Of a DNA stretch of 64,000 nucleotides, positions 53,387 to 62,965 are shown piece after piece; within the stretch, counting starts at the first letter, position 1, and every line of letters begins with the position of its first letter. The position numbers were made by a program, and so were the translations under genes. The DNA is taken from NCBI RefSeq assembly GCF_000982415.1, contig NZ_LANI01000009.1, positions 91,593-155,592 of the forward strand, in the 5' to 3' direction. The notes under the pieces are model-generated. The model was not told the origin of the DNA and ran no database searches. It saw only the letters and a list, made by a program, of their open reading frames with translations. Source of the stretch: Kiloniella litopenaei (GTDB lineage: Bacteria > Pseudomonadota > Alphaproteobacteria > Kiloniellales > Kiloniellaceae).

Positions 53387-54181
53387 ATGCTGTTGAATAA
53401 TAAAAATATTCTTATAACCGGATCCAGTAGCGGCATTGGCCGTGTCATCGCAGAAGAAGCTCTTAAAGAAGGGGCCAAGGTTTTCTTGCACGGACGACGT
53501 GATCATTTGGTCCAACAGGCTATATCCGAGTTAAGGAAAGATTTTGGTGCTGAGCGCGTAGCCGGACTTGCCGGTGACATAGCTGACCCCACATTTCCCG
53601 AGAAACTGATTGCAGCAGCCGTCGAAAAGTTCGGTAACCTTCATGGCCTGGTTAACAACGCCGGTATCTCACCACGCCATAACATTGATACCGCGTCCTC
53701 CGAAGACTTTGATCAAGTCATGTCAATCAACTTGCGCGCACCTATGCTAACCATTCAGGCCGCGATGCAGAGCTTTCGGAAAAATGGATCGGCAAGTGTG
53801 GTTAATATCGGATCCATAAACGCTCACTGCGGACAACCGGACCTTTTGATTTATTCAACATCCAAAGGCGGCCTTCAGACACTGACAAGAAATCTCGGGG
53901 ACGCTCTAGGCCCGGAAAAAATTCGTGTCAATCAAATCAATGTTGGGTGGACCTTCACCGAAAATGAACACCAGCTTCAACTCGCAGAAGGGAACCCGGA
54001 AAACTGGCTGGACAATGTATCACCTCTGTCAGCCCCTTCAGGCACAATCCTGCGCCCTGAACAGGTTGCCAATCATGTGGTATTCTGGCTGTCTGATAAA
54101 TCAGTACCCGTCAGTGGTACCGTTTTTGAAGTCGAGCAATATCCACTTATCGGGCGTAATCGCGTTACCAGCGGACAATAG
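53387..54181 (+). CDS. Short-chain dehydrogenase (probable aldose 1-dehydrogenase)
   Basis: A 264-residue classical SDR: NAD(P) motif TGSSSGIG (11-18), NNAGIS near 90, and catalytic YSTSK near 158-162 preceded by Ser in NIGSIN. In this operon the likely job is oxidation of the imported aldose to its lactone. Other SDR roles in the same pathways (sugar-acid or alditol oxidation) are possible. It lies 16 bp after the lactonase gene. The dehydratase remnant follows. Confidence 0.87.
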   Translation: MLLNNKNILITGSSSGIGRVIAEEALKEGAKVFLHGRRDHLVQQAISELRKDFGAERVAGLAGDIADPTFPEKLIAAAVEKFGNLHGLVNNAGISPRHNIDTASSEDFDQVMSINLRAPMLTIQAAMQSFRKNGSASVVNIGSINAHCGQPDLLIYSTSKGGLQTLTRNLGDALGPEKIRVNQINVGWTFTENEHQLQLAEGNPENWLDNVSPLSAPSGTILRPEQVANHVVFWLSDKSVPVSGTVFEVEQYPLIGRNRVTSGQ

Positions 54182-54255
54182 TAATGGCTTTCTGCTGACC
54201 TAATTTTGCCCAAACAGAGTCCCATAAAGCATTCCGGTTTAATGAAGAGAACACG

Positions 54256-54499
54256 ATGACACAACAACGGATCACCCCCGCAGAACTGAGAAGTAAAAAG
54301 TGGCGATGAAGTCCGGGTTGATCTGAATACACGACAGGTGGACATGGTCATCAGCGATCACGAACTAGATAGTCAAACACCCTGGCAAGAGATTTATCGC
54401 TCCATGGTTGGGCAATTATCCACTAGAATCTGTAAGGAACCTGCAACACTCCACTTGCGGGTCGTGAATGAAAAAGGCTTACCGAGACACTCGCACTAA
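54256..54499 (+). pseudogene. Remnant of an IlvD/Edd-family sugar-acid dehydratase, internally deleted
   Basis: ATG 54256 opens MTQQRITPAELRSKKWR then a stop at 54307. This resembles the N-terminus of IlvD/Edd sugar-acid dehydratases (the LRSxxWF motif). In the next frame, from about 54290, the codons read SGDEVRVDLNTRQVDMVISD, then TPWQEIYRSMVGQLSTR, EPATLHLRVVNEKG and LPRHSH to a TAA at 54497. That is the C-terminal end of such dehydratases as I recall them. So about 15 N-terminal residues are joined, out of frame, to about 65 C-terminal residues, and some 500 internal residues are gone. The gene sat between the dehydrogenase and the KDG kinase, where a gluconate or galactonate dehydratase is needed. 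The rest of 54182-54626 shows no other gene. Confidence 0.82.
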
Positions 54500-54626
54500 T
54501 CCACTATAACAGACATAAGAATATTTTTTTGGACACACCGCTAGTCATAGAGCGAGTTCTACTTTATATAAGGCCTCAACTAAGTATCCCGTTTCTATCA
54601 AGTTCGGCTTAATCAGGAATATAAAC

Positions 54627-55589
54627 GTGACCTCAATTGGTATTATTGGCGAGTGTATGATCGAACTGTCCCGGGCAGATATATCTGGGGCGAGTGCTTC
54701 AGGGACGGAAGTATCTGGAAATCAGCGCGAACTCTATCAAAAGCGATACGGTGGAGACACCTACAACACGGCCTATTATCTTGCCCAATGTGCAAAATCA
54801 GCGATTGACGTCAACTATGTCACTGCATTGGGCGATGATACTATTAGCGCAGACATGATCTCGACTTTTTCAAATGCTGGCGTCAATACAGATTTAATAG
54901 AGAAAATCCCCGGTGCCGTGCCCGGCCTCTATGCCATACAGACAGATGAAAATGGGGAGCGCAGCTTTCTCTATTGGCGGTCAGAAGCACCTGCTCGACA
55001 GCTTTTCCAAACGCCACAGAGTGAAACGCTGAAGGCCGAACTTATGAAAAAAGACTGGCTCTATTTTTCCGGCATTACACTTGCCATTCTTTACCCAAAA
55101 GGCAGAGAAGCATTTTTCGAATTCTGCCAAGCCTTTCGGGCGCAAGGTGGAAAAATTGCCTTTGATATCAATTACCGCCCTCGCCTTTGGGCTAGTGAAG
55201 ACGAAGCAAGATCTATTATTGACAGAGCCTACGCAATTTGTGATCTGGCCCTCCCCTCCTATGATGACGAAACGCTGCTCTTTAAAGTCAATTCCCCGCA
55301 AGAAGCTATCGACCGCATCACAAAACTCGGTGCGAAAGAAGTTGTGTTAAAGAACGGCGCGGAAAAGGTTTATGTTCACAGCCATGGTCAAACTGAGAAG
55401 CATGCGATTGTTCCAGCGACTGATGTGAAAGACACAACCTCTGCCGGGGACAGCTTTAATGCCGGGTATCTATACGCGCGACTATCTGAACAGGATACTC
55501 CCACAGCGGTGAAAGCCGGGGCAAATCTGGCCAAACAGGTCATTGCCCAGACTGGGGCTATTGTCCCTGTAACACCCCCAACATTTTAG
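54627..55589 (+). CDS. kdgK: 2-dehydro-3-deoxygluconate kinase (PfkB family)
   Basis: A 320-residue ribokinase-family protein; GTG start giving TSIGIIGECMIELS. Family marks are YGGDTYNTAYYLAQ near residue 42, the mid-protein FDINYRPRLW typical of KdgK, and the catalytic anion-hole motif DTTSAGDSFNAGYL near 270. It phosphorylates KDG to KDPG, the substrate of the aldolase encoded 11 bp downstream. Without a local dehydratase its KDG must come from another enzyme or from uptake. Confidence 0.93.
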   Translation: MTSIGIIGECMIELSRADISGASASGTEVSGNQRELYQKRYGGDTYNTAYYLAQCAKSAIDVNYVTALGDDTISADMISTFSNAGVNTDLIEKIPGAVPGLYAIQTDENGERSFLYWRSEAPARQLFQTPQSETLKAELMKKDWLYFSGITLAILYPKGREAFFEFCQAFRAQGGKIAFDINYRPRLWASEDEARSIIDRAYAICDLALPSYDDETLLFKVNSPQEAIDRITKLGAKEVVLKNGAEKVYVHSHGQTEKHAIVPATDVKDTTSAGDSFNAGYLYARLSEQDTPTAVKAGANLAKQVIAQTGAIVPVTPPTF

Positions 55590-55600
55590 GTTCAACGATT

Positions 55601-56251
55601 ATGGCTATGACAGACAAGCAACATCAAAGCTTCCTAAGCACAACACTTGAACAGGCTGTTATATTACCCGTTCTGGTCATTGAACGAGAAGAAGATGCCA
55701 TTCCACTAGCTGAGGCTTTGTTGGCAGGTGGTTGTAACTCAGTCGAGGTTACCCTGCGAAGTGATGCCGCCCTTGCCGCGATGGAAAAGATCGCGACACG
55801 TTTGCCAGAATTAACGTTGGGTGCGGGAACGCTGTTGGAATGTGAACAGTTCCAACAGGTCAAAGATGCAGGTGCACGTTACGCCCTAAGCCCCGGCACA
55901 ACAAAGAAGCTTGCCCAGGCCGCCATTGATGCTGATTTTGCCTATGTACCTGCCGCGACAACTCCGTCTGAGGTTCTGGAACTACGCGAGCTTGGATTTA
56001 AAATTCAAAAGCTCTTTCCCGCCGGAGCATCAGGGGGCATTGAAATGCTTAAATCACTGAGCTCGCCCATTTCAGATGTTCGCTTTTGCCCGACAGGTGG
56101 CGTTTCAACCGCAAACGTTCAGGATTATCTGACACAGCCCAACGTGATCTGCGTCGGCGGCAGCTGGCTTGCCCCGAAAGAACTGGTCGCCGAAAAGAAC
56201 TGGGCTGCGATTGCAAAGATTGTGCAAGAAAGTTACGCCGCGGTTCGTTAA
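55601..56251 (+). CDS. eda: KDPG aldolase
   Basis: A 216-residue TIM-barrel aldolase that cleaves KDPG to pyruvate and glyceraldehyde-3-phosphate. Catalytic Glu is in VEVTLRS, the Schiff-base lysine in IQKLFPAGASGG, and the phosphate-binding region in RFCPTGGV. It starts 11 bp after kdgK and ends the sugar operon. ATG 55601 and 55607 are both possible starts. Confidence 0.95.
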   Translation: MAMTDKQHQSFLSTTLEQAVILPVLVIEREEDAIPLAEALLAGGCNSVEVTLRSDAALAAMEKIATRLPELTLGAGTLLECEQFQQVKDAGARYALSPGTTKKLAQAAIDADFAYVPAATTPSEVLELRELGFKIQKLFPAGASGGIEMLKSLSSPISDVRFCPTGGVSTANVQDYLTQPNVICVGGSWLAPKELVAEKNWAAIAKIVQESYAAVR

Positions 56252-56303
56252 TCCGCGGTTTGTTAATTCCAGGACATCTTTATATTCGGGATAACAAAAA
56301 CAC

Positions 56304-57695
56304 TTACCCCGCCATCAATGACTGTGCTCTTGCCGCGGCTTTATCTGCTTTAGTAATGTCTCCAAGGCCCTTGTGGGCGCGGGCAACATAGTTCCAGTTT
56401 TGAACGGACGTGGTTTTCAGTGCACAGCGTTCGTTCGCCAATGCCAGTGCAAGGTCGTAACGCTTGGATCTCAAGGCTGCTTCCAGAAGAGTCCAGCCAA
56501 TAATATCCCGCTGTGCATGGCTTCCGCCCAGACGATGGGTCCGATAGCGCACAGCTAACAGACGATCAACACAGCTGTTATAGTTTTCCTTCTCAAAGTC
56601 TTGTAATGCCAAACAGAAGGGAAGCCCCACTTCCCGGCTCATGGCTGTATTGGCATCAGTTGCATGATCAATGTAGCGTTCATTGGCCGTGAGAAGCTTT
56701 TGCGCGGCCTCGGTGCGTCCGTCAGAAACAAAGGTCATCATGGCATGGACATCATTAAAGGCATAAAGCGTGTCCGAAGCACTGGGTTCCCACTTATCCG
56801 CTAGCGATGCCCAACGGTCACCAACATCAACGCCTAGCAACTTTAGACGCCACAACAAGGCAGCTGCATCAAGCTCTTCATACTTATCGACCGTTTGATG
56901 TGGTGTTCGCAGGTTATTGTCATAAACATCAAAAACACGATCTATCTGACCGATATCAAGATGAAACAGTGACAGATGCCACCAGAGATGATTGGCAAAA
57001 TGGCTTTTGGACCAGCTTGGTGCGCGGTCACGCATAAAGCTGATACCACCGGCCTGTCGTCCCTGCATTTCCATCACATGGGAAACAGCGTGAACCGCAT
57101 AGGGATTATCTGGCCGGATTGCGAGTGACATGCGCCCCATTTCTTCGGCCTGTAGGTAATCAGAATTTTCTTCCAGACCAAATGAATAGAAGCCGAGGAC
57201 AAATTCATAGCCCGGCATATCTTCGTCCCACAGGGCAAAGACCCGGGCGACACAATCTCGTTGTCCCGCGACATCACCTAATAAAACATCTGTAAGATGA
57301 ATCAACTGAAGGGCAAGAAGGTCATAAGGGTAACTGGTTAAAACAGCTTCCCATTGCTGAACTGCCCCGTAAAAATCGCCTTCAACCCACGCTTTTACAG
57401 CCTTGATATGCCCCTTTTCCCGATCATTGGCCTTGTCCCAAAGGGCTTCGGCTGCGCTCAACGCAGCGACCATTCTTTTGTAGATACGGGTTTCAAGTGT
57501 TTGCGTCAGCCAGGCAGCTTTGAAGCAATGCCCCATGATAAAGTCGGGATGTTCTGAAAGAACCTTGTCAATTCGACCGATGGGATCGCCATAAAAAGAC
57601 ATCGCACAAATGTGTGCATCCTCCATGGCATCAATTGCTTTCTGATCTGAATAGGAAACAGGAACACCACGAATATCTTTTAAGCTCACGAACAA
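56304..57695 (-). CDS. TTC38-like tetratricopeptide-repeat protein (copy 2)
   Basis: A 463-residue helical TPR protein, paralogous to the gene at 30180-31583. Shared landmarks are LGFYSFGLEENSDYLQAEE, YAVHAVSHVMEMQGR, NHLWWHLSLFHLDIGQ and LGGSHAQRDIIGWTLLEAAL. The function of the family is unknown. It is convergent with the sugar operon and follows the methionine gamma-lyase gene by about 146 bp on the same strand. A 9-bp stem without a T-tract lies between them (57798-57828), so read-through from the lyase gene is possible. Confidence 0.87.
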   Translation of the reverse strand: MFVSLKDIRGVPVSYSDQKAIDAMEDAHICAMSFYGDPIGRIDKVLSEHPDFIMGHCFKAAWLTQTLETRIYKRMVAALSAAEALWDKANDREKGHIKAVKAWVEGDFYGAVQQWEAVLTSYPYDLLALQLIHLTDVLLGDVAGQRDCVARVFALWDEDMPGYEFVLGFYSFGLEENSDYLQAEEMGRMSLAIRPDNPYAVHAVSHVMEMQGRQAGGISFMRDRAPSWSKSHFANHLWWHLSLFHLDIGQIDRVFDVYDNNLRTPHQTVDKYEELDAAALLWRLKLLGVDVGDRWASLADKWEPSASDTLYAFNDVHAMMTFVSDGRTEAAQKLLTANERYIDHATDANTAMSREVGLPFCLALQDFEKENYNSCVDRLLAVRYRTHRLGGSHAQRDIIGWTLLEAALRSKRYDLALALANERCALKTTSVQNWNYVARAHKGLGDITKADKAAARAQSLMAG

Positions 57696-57841
57696 TCTCT
57701 CCGTCTATTTATTCATCTGTCTCAAAGGCTTATTATTAATAGCTTTATGAATGCTTCGGGTCAGAATTACCGGACTTTCCATTATCGGACTATTACCGGG
57801 ACTTCTCTTTCAGTATCAAAGAAGTCCCAGCTTACTATTTA

Positions 57842-59074
57842 CTATGCGCTTTTGGGCATAACACTTACGTTACGACCACCCCCGGCAATTTCCAGCGCCT
57901 GATCCAGATCCGCCAAAATATCTTCTTCTTCTTCTAGGCCAACGGACAAACGAACAAGGCTATCGGTAATATCGTATTTCAGGCGCTCTTCTTCTGTGTA
58001 GGTAGAATGGGTCATGGTTGCCGGATGCTGAATAAGTGTCTCGGCATCCCCAAGGCTCACGGCGCGCACAATCATCTGACAGGCATCAATCATTTTCTGT
58101 CCCATATCCAGACCGCCTTTGAGTTCCAGTGCGATCATACCGCCAAAGTCAGACATCTGTTTCTTGGCAACCGCATGCTGTTCAAAGCTTTCAAGGCCGG
58201 GATAATAAACCTTGCTGACCAGCTTGTGGTTTTCAAGATATTTCGCAACTGTTTGCGCCGTTTTACAATGGCGATCCATGCGCAGGTTCAGAGTTTTCAA
58301 ACCGCGCAGGATAAGCTGTGCATCCTGTGGAGAAAGAACGGCACCTGTCATGTCTTTTAGACCAATCAGGCGAATATCATGCATAAGTTCAGCAGAACCA
58401 ACAATAGCACCAGCCGTCAGATCCCCATGACCCCCAAGATACTTCGTTGCAGAGTGAACAACCAGATCTGCCCCAAGTTCCAATGGGCGTTGCAGATAGG
58501 GGCTGCAATAGGTGTTATCGACAACAACAGTGGCATTCTTGCTGTGGGCCACTTTTGAGATAGCTTCGATATCCACCACACGCATATTGGGGTTGGCTGG
58601 TGTTTCAAAATACACAACACGGGTTTTGTCGTTGATTTCATCGGCCAGCTTTTCTGGATCAGTCAGATCAACATGACGAACTTTAACGCCAAAACGTTCA
58701 AGACCATGATTAAAGAACGTGAAGGTACAGCCGTAAAGTGTACGATCCACAATGATCTCATCACCGGGTTTCACAAGTGTCCAGAAGACGGATGTAATCG
58801 CCCCCATACCAGAAGAAGTCACCAGTGCGGCCTCTCCCCCCTCGAGGATAGCCATACGTTCTTCCAACAAGGCAAGTGTCGGGTTAGAAATACGGCTGTA
58901 GATATACCCGCCTTCTTCTTCTGCAAAACGACGACCACCTTGCGCAGCGCTATCAAAGGCAAAAGTTGATGTCATGTAAACCGGTGGGTTCAATGCCCCC
59001 TGGTGATCCAAGGGGTTATAGGCGTGGTGAATTGCACGGGTGGCAAAACCTTTTTTACCAGTGACATCAGACAT
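57842..59074 (-). CDS. megL: Methionine gamma-lyase (PLP-dependent)
   Basis: A 410-residue Cys/Met-metabolism enzyme. Residue count places Tyr59 and Arg61 (YIYSR), Tyr114 and Cys116 (TLYGCTF) and the PLP lysine Lys211 (SATKYLGG) exactly as in the Pseudomonas putida enzyme. Cys116 is a hallmark of methionine gamma-lyase as opposed to cystathionine lyases or synthases. It splits methionine to methanethiol, 2-oxobutyrate and ammonia. GGGAGAAG lies before the ATG. The upstream region carries a sigma-54 promoter and palindromes shared with the divergent activator gene. Confidence 0.93.
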   Translation of the reverse strand: MSDVTGKKGFATRAIHHAYNPLDHQGALNPPVYMTSTFAFDSAAQGGRRFAEEEGGYIYSRISNPTLALLEERMAILEGGEAALVTSSGMGAITSVFWTLVKPGDEIIVDRTLYGCTFTFFNHGLERFGVKVRHVDLTDPEKLADEINDKTRVVYFETPANPNMRVVDIEAISKVAHSKNATVVVDNTYCSPYLQRPLELGADLVVHSATKYLGGHGDLTAGAIVGSAELMHDIRLIGLKDMTGAVLSPQDAQLILRGLKTLNLRMDRHCKTAQTVAKYLENHKLVSKVYYPGLESFEQHAVAKKQMSDFGGMIALELKGGLDMGQKMIDACQMIVRAVSLGDAETLIQHPATMTHSTYTEEERLKYDITDSLVRLSVGLEEEEDILADLDQALEIAGGGRNVSVMPKSA

Positions 59075-59119
59075 TTGTTTCTTCTCCCAGAATGAAGCAT
59101 TTATTCTCCCTCTGCTACA

Positions 59120-59134
59120 GCAACAGTCGTGCCA
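59120..59134 (-). promoter_or_regulatory. Sigma-54 (-24/-12) promoter of megL
   Basis: On the minus strand TGGCACGACTGTTGC matches the consensus TGGCAC-N5-TTGC at every defined position. Transcription would begin near 59108, about 34 bp before the megL ATG. Confidence 0.85.
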
Positions 59135-59187
59135 ACAAATAAAGTTGTTTTATTTCAAATGGTTAGCCATTCACACACTCTTTGATC

Positions 59188-59203
59188 GTAAGAATTTTCT
59201 TAC
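59188..59203. promoter_or_regulatory. TyrR-box-like activator site 1
   Basis: GTAAGAATTTTCTTAC, a palindrome with 7-bp arms. It fits the TyrR-box form GTAA-N8-TTAC and lies about 80-95 bp upstream of the predicted megL transcription start, a normal enhancer distance for a sigma-54 activator. Confidence 0.65.
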
Positions 59204-59265
59204 ACCTATTTATAAACTAACCTTCTGTTTCCTTATAATCTTTGATTTTTTAACAAATATATGCT

Positions 59266-59297
59266 GTAAGTAATTTCTTACGTAAGGAAAATTTTAC
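59266..59297. promoter_or_regulatory. TyrR-box-like sites 2 and 3, abutting the activator gene's start codon
   Basis: GTAAG-N6-CTTAC (59266-59281) is followed directly by GTAAG-N6-TTTAC (59282-59297), and the next base begins the ATG of the activator gene. Occupancy here would block its own expression. Confidence 0.65.
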
Positions 59298-60875
59298 ATG
59301 CGCGTTCAGTTAAAAGGCGATAATCGCCTAGGTATCACCTATGACGTTTTGAATGTTCTGGTTAAATCCGGGCTTGATATCCGTAATATGGAGGTAACAA
59401 CACACTTCATCTATATGGATATCCCCGCCTTGAGAAAATCCGAGTTGGATACCCTAACTGCTGCTGTGAAAACAGTTCCGGGAATACACGAGGTCATTGC
59501 CATCGACCTATTGCCAACAGAACGAAGACGCTTACAACTCCATGCCGTATTATCCAGCCTGCCGGAACCAGTCATTGCAATTGATACCAACGGCTTTATC
59601 ACACAGGCAAACGAAGCTGCCCAAGCCATAACCAAGCAAACCGAGACAAAATTGCGTAATGCTTCGCTGGATAGCCTATTGCACACCCCCTTGATCTCCA
59701 CGCTTCAGGAGTCCGCATTTCACGTTACCGAAACAGAAACAATTTTTGGCGGAGAAACCTATCTACTTCGGGCTGAACCAATTACATCAAAAGAAAGATC
59801 AGACACTAAGATATCAGGTAGTGTACTGATCTTTCAAAGACCAGCACAGCTTGGTCGCGCCTTTAGTGCCTTGGACACACGACAGGCGACACGGGGTTTT
59901 GACGCCATCCTTGGCGAAACAGAAATTATGCAGAATATCAAGGGCAAGGCCCTACGGCTTTCAAAGGTTGATGCCTCCCTGCTTATTCTGGGGGAAACGG
60001 GAACGGGTAAAGAACTGTTTGCCCGGGCATGCCACGAAAGCAGTAGCCGCAACAGAAAACCTTTCCTTGCCTTAAACTGTGCAGCCTTGCCGGAAAATTT
60101 GGCGGAAAGTGAATTGTTTGGCTATGCCCCCGGTGCGTTCACCTCTGCCGTTAAAGGGGGAAAACCCGGCTTGCTGGAACTGGCAGATACAGGAACGCTT
60201 TTTCTGGATGAAATTGGCGAACTTTCGCCCTATCTACAGGCAAAGCTTCTTAGGTTTCTGCAAGATGGCACCTTCAGGCGTGTCGGTGGCACCAAGGAAA
60301 TTAAAGTAAATGTCCGGGTGGTCAGTGCAACCAATCGACATCTAGAAGATATGGTTTCGACAGGCTCCTTCAGGGAAGATCTATTTTATCGCCTCAACGT
60401 GCTTTCCATTACCCTCCCTCCCTTGCGACAAAGAAAAGGGGATATTCCTCTGTTAACCCGACACTTTATAGCCCGTGCATCAAAACAGGTTAACTGTCCC
60501 CCGCCAGAGGTAACACACGAGCTTCTTTCATTGTTTAACAACCACTCATGGCCCGGCAACATTCGTCAAATGGAAAATGCAATTTTCAGAGCAGTTTCAT
60601 TGTGCGAAGGCACAGAACTATCAACTGAAGACATAGAGCTTTCAAATTCAGAAAAGGCTGATTTGGCTTTTGCACCCCCAAACACATTCGATAGTATTCC
60701 CAATTATAAAGATGCGCTTGAGGCATTTGAAAAAAACCTTTTCACCAGCCTTTACCCCCTTCATCCAAGTAGCAGGAAGCTGGCAACAGTGCTCAAAGTT
60801 TCCCACACAACGGTTGCAGAAAAACTCAAAAAATATGGCATTCCAGCCTTTGCAAAGGCTCACCAAGAAAACTGA
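59298..60875 (+). CDS. TyrR-like sigma-54 activator (ACT-PAS-AAA+-HTH)
   Basis: A 525-residue regulator. The N-terminal ACT domain (about 1-75, VQLKGDNRLGITYDVLNVLV) is expected to bind an amino acid. A PAS domain follows (about 78-190, VLSSLPEPVIAIDTNGFITQAN). The AAA+ core has Walker A GETGTGKELFARACH, the sigma-54 contact loop GAFTSA (one change from GAFTGA), Walker B GTLFLDEIGEL and the R-finger region FREDLFYRLNVL. The C-terminal TyrR-type HTH reads SSRKLATVLKVSHTTVAEKLKKYG. Unlike E. coli TyrR it keeps the contact loop, so it should activate sigma-54 promoters. Its likely target is the divergent megL. Confidence 0.92.
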   Translation: MRVQLKGDNRLGITYDVLNVLVKSGLDIRNMEVTTHFIYMDIPALRKSELDTLTAAVKTVPGIHEVIAIDLLPTERRRLQLHAVLSSLPEPVIAIDTNGFITQANEAAQAITKQTETKLRNASLDSLLHTPLISTLQESAFHVTETETIFGGETYLLRAEPITSKERSDTKISGSVLIFQRPAQLGRAFSALDTRQATRGFDAILGETEIMQNIKGKALRLSKVDASLLILGETGTGKELFARACHESSSRNRKPFLALNCAALPENLAESELFGYAPGAFTSAVKGGKPGLLELADTGTLFLDEIGELSPYLQAKLLRFLQDGTFRRVGGTKEIKVNVRVVSATNRHLEDMVSTGSFREDLFYRLNVLSITLPPLRQRKGDIPLLTRHFIARASKQVNCPPPEVTHELLSLFNNHSWPGNIRQMENAIFRAVSLCEGTELSTEDIELSNSEKADLAFAPPNTFDSIPNYKDALEAFEKNLFTSLYPLHPSSRKLATVLKVSHTTVAEKLKKYGIPAFAKAHQEN

Positions 60876-61236
60876 AAATGCACAACGAATAAAAAGCTTG
60901 GGCTTTAGAGATCAAAGAACAATACACAGTTCACAGTCGCATCTCATTGACACAGCCTGCGACAGAAAAGCGCGACTATTTTACTCGGGAATTAATCAAT
61001 TACCATAACTTATTGTTTTATATACATTAAAACATAAATTAAAAATTATCTTCAAATAATTCTCTCGGCGCAAACTTTAACATCCATTAACACTTTCCCC
61101 AGATAATACGGGCAGGAAAACTTGCCAAAACGTACGTCCCCATAACCAGACTACGTTTCATTTTTCCCGATGGTGGTGCCATGCGCTTTATAAACGCATC
61201 CAATTTCCAAATGATAAGTTTTCGAAAGAGTTCACT
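60876..61236. other. Intergenic stretch without recognised genes
   Basis: 361 bp between the activator and the chemotaxis receptor. I see no conserved frame, RNA or strong hairpin. It presumably holds the receptor's promoter. Confidence 0.6.
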
Positions 61237-62931
61237 ATGTTTATCAATAATTTCCAAATTAAACATTTGGGTATGATTTTTTCAGCAGTATTGCTAATTG
61301 TTGTCTGCGTTGTCGGGGCCACAACCTACTACAGCCACAAAGGAAACGAAGATATTAATCATCACTGGGATACCTTTCGCCAGGTTGATTACAACAAACA
61401 GCTCGTCATCACAGACCTTCAACATGCCCTTGGTTTTGGCGGGATGGTTCATCAGTTTAAAAACTACATCCTAAGGCAAGATGAACAACGCATTGAAAAG
61501 ATCAACACGGCAATAAAAAATGCAAAACAATCTTTGTCGGACTATCAAAAATTGGGAGTGACGGGCCCCGAAGCCGACGCCCTTAAAATGATTTCTTCAG
61601 TAATTGGCAGCTATGCAACCAATCTGACCAAAGCCCAATCGCTGATAAAGGCTGGAAAGTCACCACAGGACGTTGATGCATCTGTTAAAATTGATGATAC
61701 CCCTGCCCTGAAGGGTATCGACATCCTAAATGAGGCTGTGCAAAAAGGCATCGAACTGGACACCAAATCAGTCCGCCAATCGATTAACTTTGTTGAACGA
61801 CTTAACACCTTTGCCCTGACATCTGTTTTCATCTTTCTTCTTTTTATGTCTGGTATGAACCTTTGGTGGAGCCGAAACCACCTTAACAAGCCAATCACCG
61901 CGATCACATCGGTGATGACCAGATTAGCGGACGGAGACCTTTCCATTACCGTGCCTGCTGTCCAATGGAAAAACGAAATTGGTCAAATGGCCCGTGCTGT
62001 TCTTGTCTTCAAAGAGAACGCACAAAAAATCCGGGAAATGGAATCTCGGCAAAAAGAGAGAGAAGAACAGGCAGAACGAGAGCGGAAAAACCTGATCAAT
62101 CAACTGGCAGATGACTTTGAAAGCCAAGTTGGGTCGACCATCCGCGAGGTCAGTAATGCAGCAACTGGTATGGAAGCATCAGCCCAGCTTTTATCAACAA
62201 CAGCAGAAAATACATCGCAACAAGCAACTTCTGTTGCGGCAGCATCAGATGAAGCAGCCTCTAATGTACAGACTGTTGCAGCCGCAGCCGAAGAGCTTTC
62301 AGCATCCGAGCGCGAAATCAATCGTCAGGTAGGAAGATCATCCGAAGTCGTTGCAGGGGCTGTCAAAAAAGCAGATGGAGCGCATGAAACTGTTGGAACT
62401 CTGGTCAGTTCTGTGGATGAAATCGGTAAAGTAATTGAGTTAATTACGGGCATTGCAGAACAAACCAATCTTCTTGCGCTCAACGCAACGATCGAAGCCG
62501 CCCGTGCTGGCGAAGCCGGAAAAGGCTTTGCCGTTGTCGCAAGTGAGGTAAAAAACCTTGCCAATCAAACAGCCAAAGCAACGGAAGAAATCTCTGGACA
62601 GATTTCAAATGTTCAGTCCGTCACGGAAGATGCAGCAAAAGCATTGGAAGCCATTGGAAATTCTATTCGCGAAGTAAATGAGATCGGTGAAGCCATCTCC
62701 ACCGCAGTTGAAGAGCAAGGGGCCGCAACCCAGGAAATTGCAAGAAATGTGGAACAGGCATCGGCAGGTACCCGCGAAGTTTCCAGTAACATCCAGCATG
62801 TTAGGCAAGCAGCCGCAGATACAGGAGAGACTGCAAAAGAAATCCTGAAAGCCTCTAGCAGCCTGTCACAACAGTCCATAAACCTTCAGGATGGATTGAA
62901 TGCATTCCTGTCTCAGGTGCGAAGCGGTTAA
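61237..62931 (+). CDS. Methyl-accepting chemotaxis protein
   Basis: A 564-residue receptor. Transmembrane helix 1 is near 11-30 ([21 protein letters not shown]), followed by a helical periplasmic sensor of about 155 residues, helix 2 near 188-208, and HAMP to about 262 ([24 protein letters not shown]). The signalling domain has the invariant hairpin tip [21 protein letters not shown] and [12 protein letters not shown]. It relays ligand signals to CheA; the ligand is unknown. No CheR-docking pentapeptide is visible at the C-terminus. A terminator follows 34 bp after the stop. Confidence 0.95.
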   Translation: MFINNFQIKHLGMIFSAVLLIVVCVVGATTYYSHKGNEDINHHWDTFRQVDYNKQLVITDLQHALGFGGMVHQFKNYILRQDEQRIEKINTAIKNAKQSLSDYQKLGVTGPEADALKMISSVIGSYATNLTKAQSLIKAGKSPQDVDASVKIDDTPALKGIDILNEAVQKGIELDTKSVRQSINFVERLNTFALTSVFIFLLFMSGMNLWWSRNHLNKPITAITSVMTRLADGDLSITVPAVQWKNEIGQMARAVLVFKENAQKIREMESRQKEREEQAERERKNLINQLADDFESQVGSTIREVSNAATGMEASAQLLSTTAENTSQQATSVAAASDEAASNVQTVAAAAEELSASEREINRQVGRSSEVVAGAVKKADGAHETVGTLVSSVDEIGKVIELITGIAEQTNLLALNATIEAARAGEAGKGFAVVASEVKNLANQTAKATEEISGQISNVQSVTEDAAKALEAIGNSIREVNEIGEAISTAVEEQGAATQEIARNVEQASAGTREVSSNIQHVRQAAADTGETAKEILKASSSLSQQSINLQDGLNAFLSQVRSG

Positions 62932-62965
62932 GCCCAGTGTTATAAGGTTGTACAAAAAACAAGAC

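Noticed and set aside
57798..57828. Hairpin after megL considered as a terminator
   Set aside because: The 9-bp stem is perfect but no T-tract follows on the minus strand, so it is mentioned only as context.
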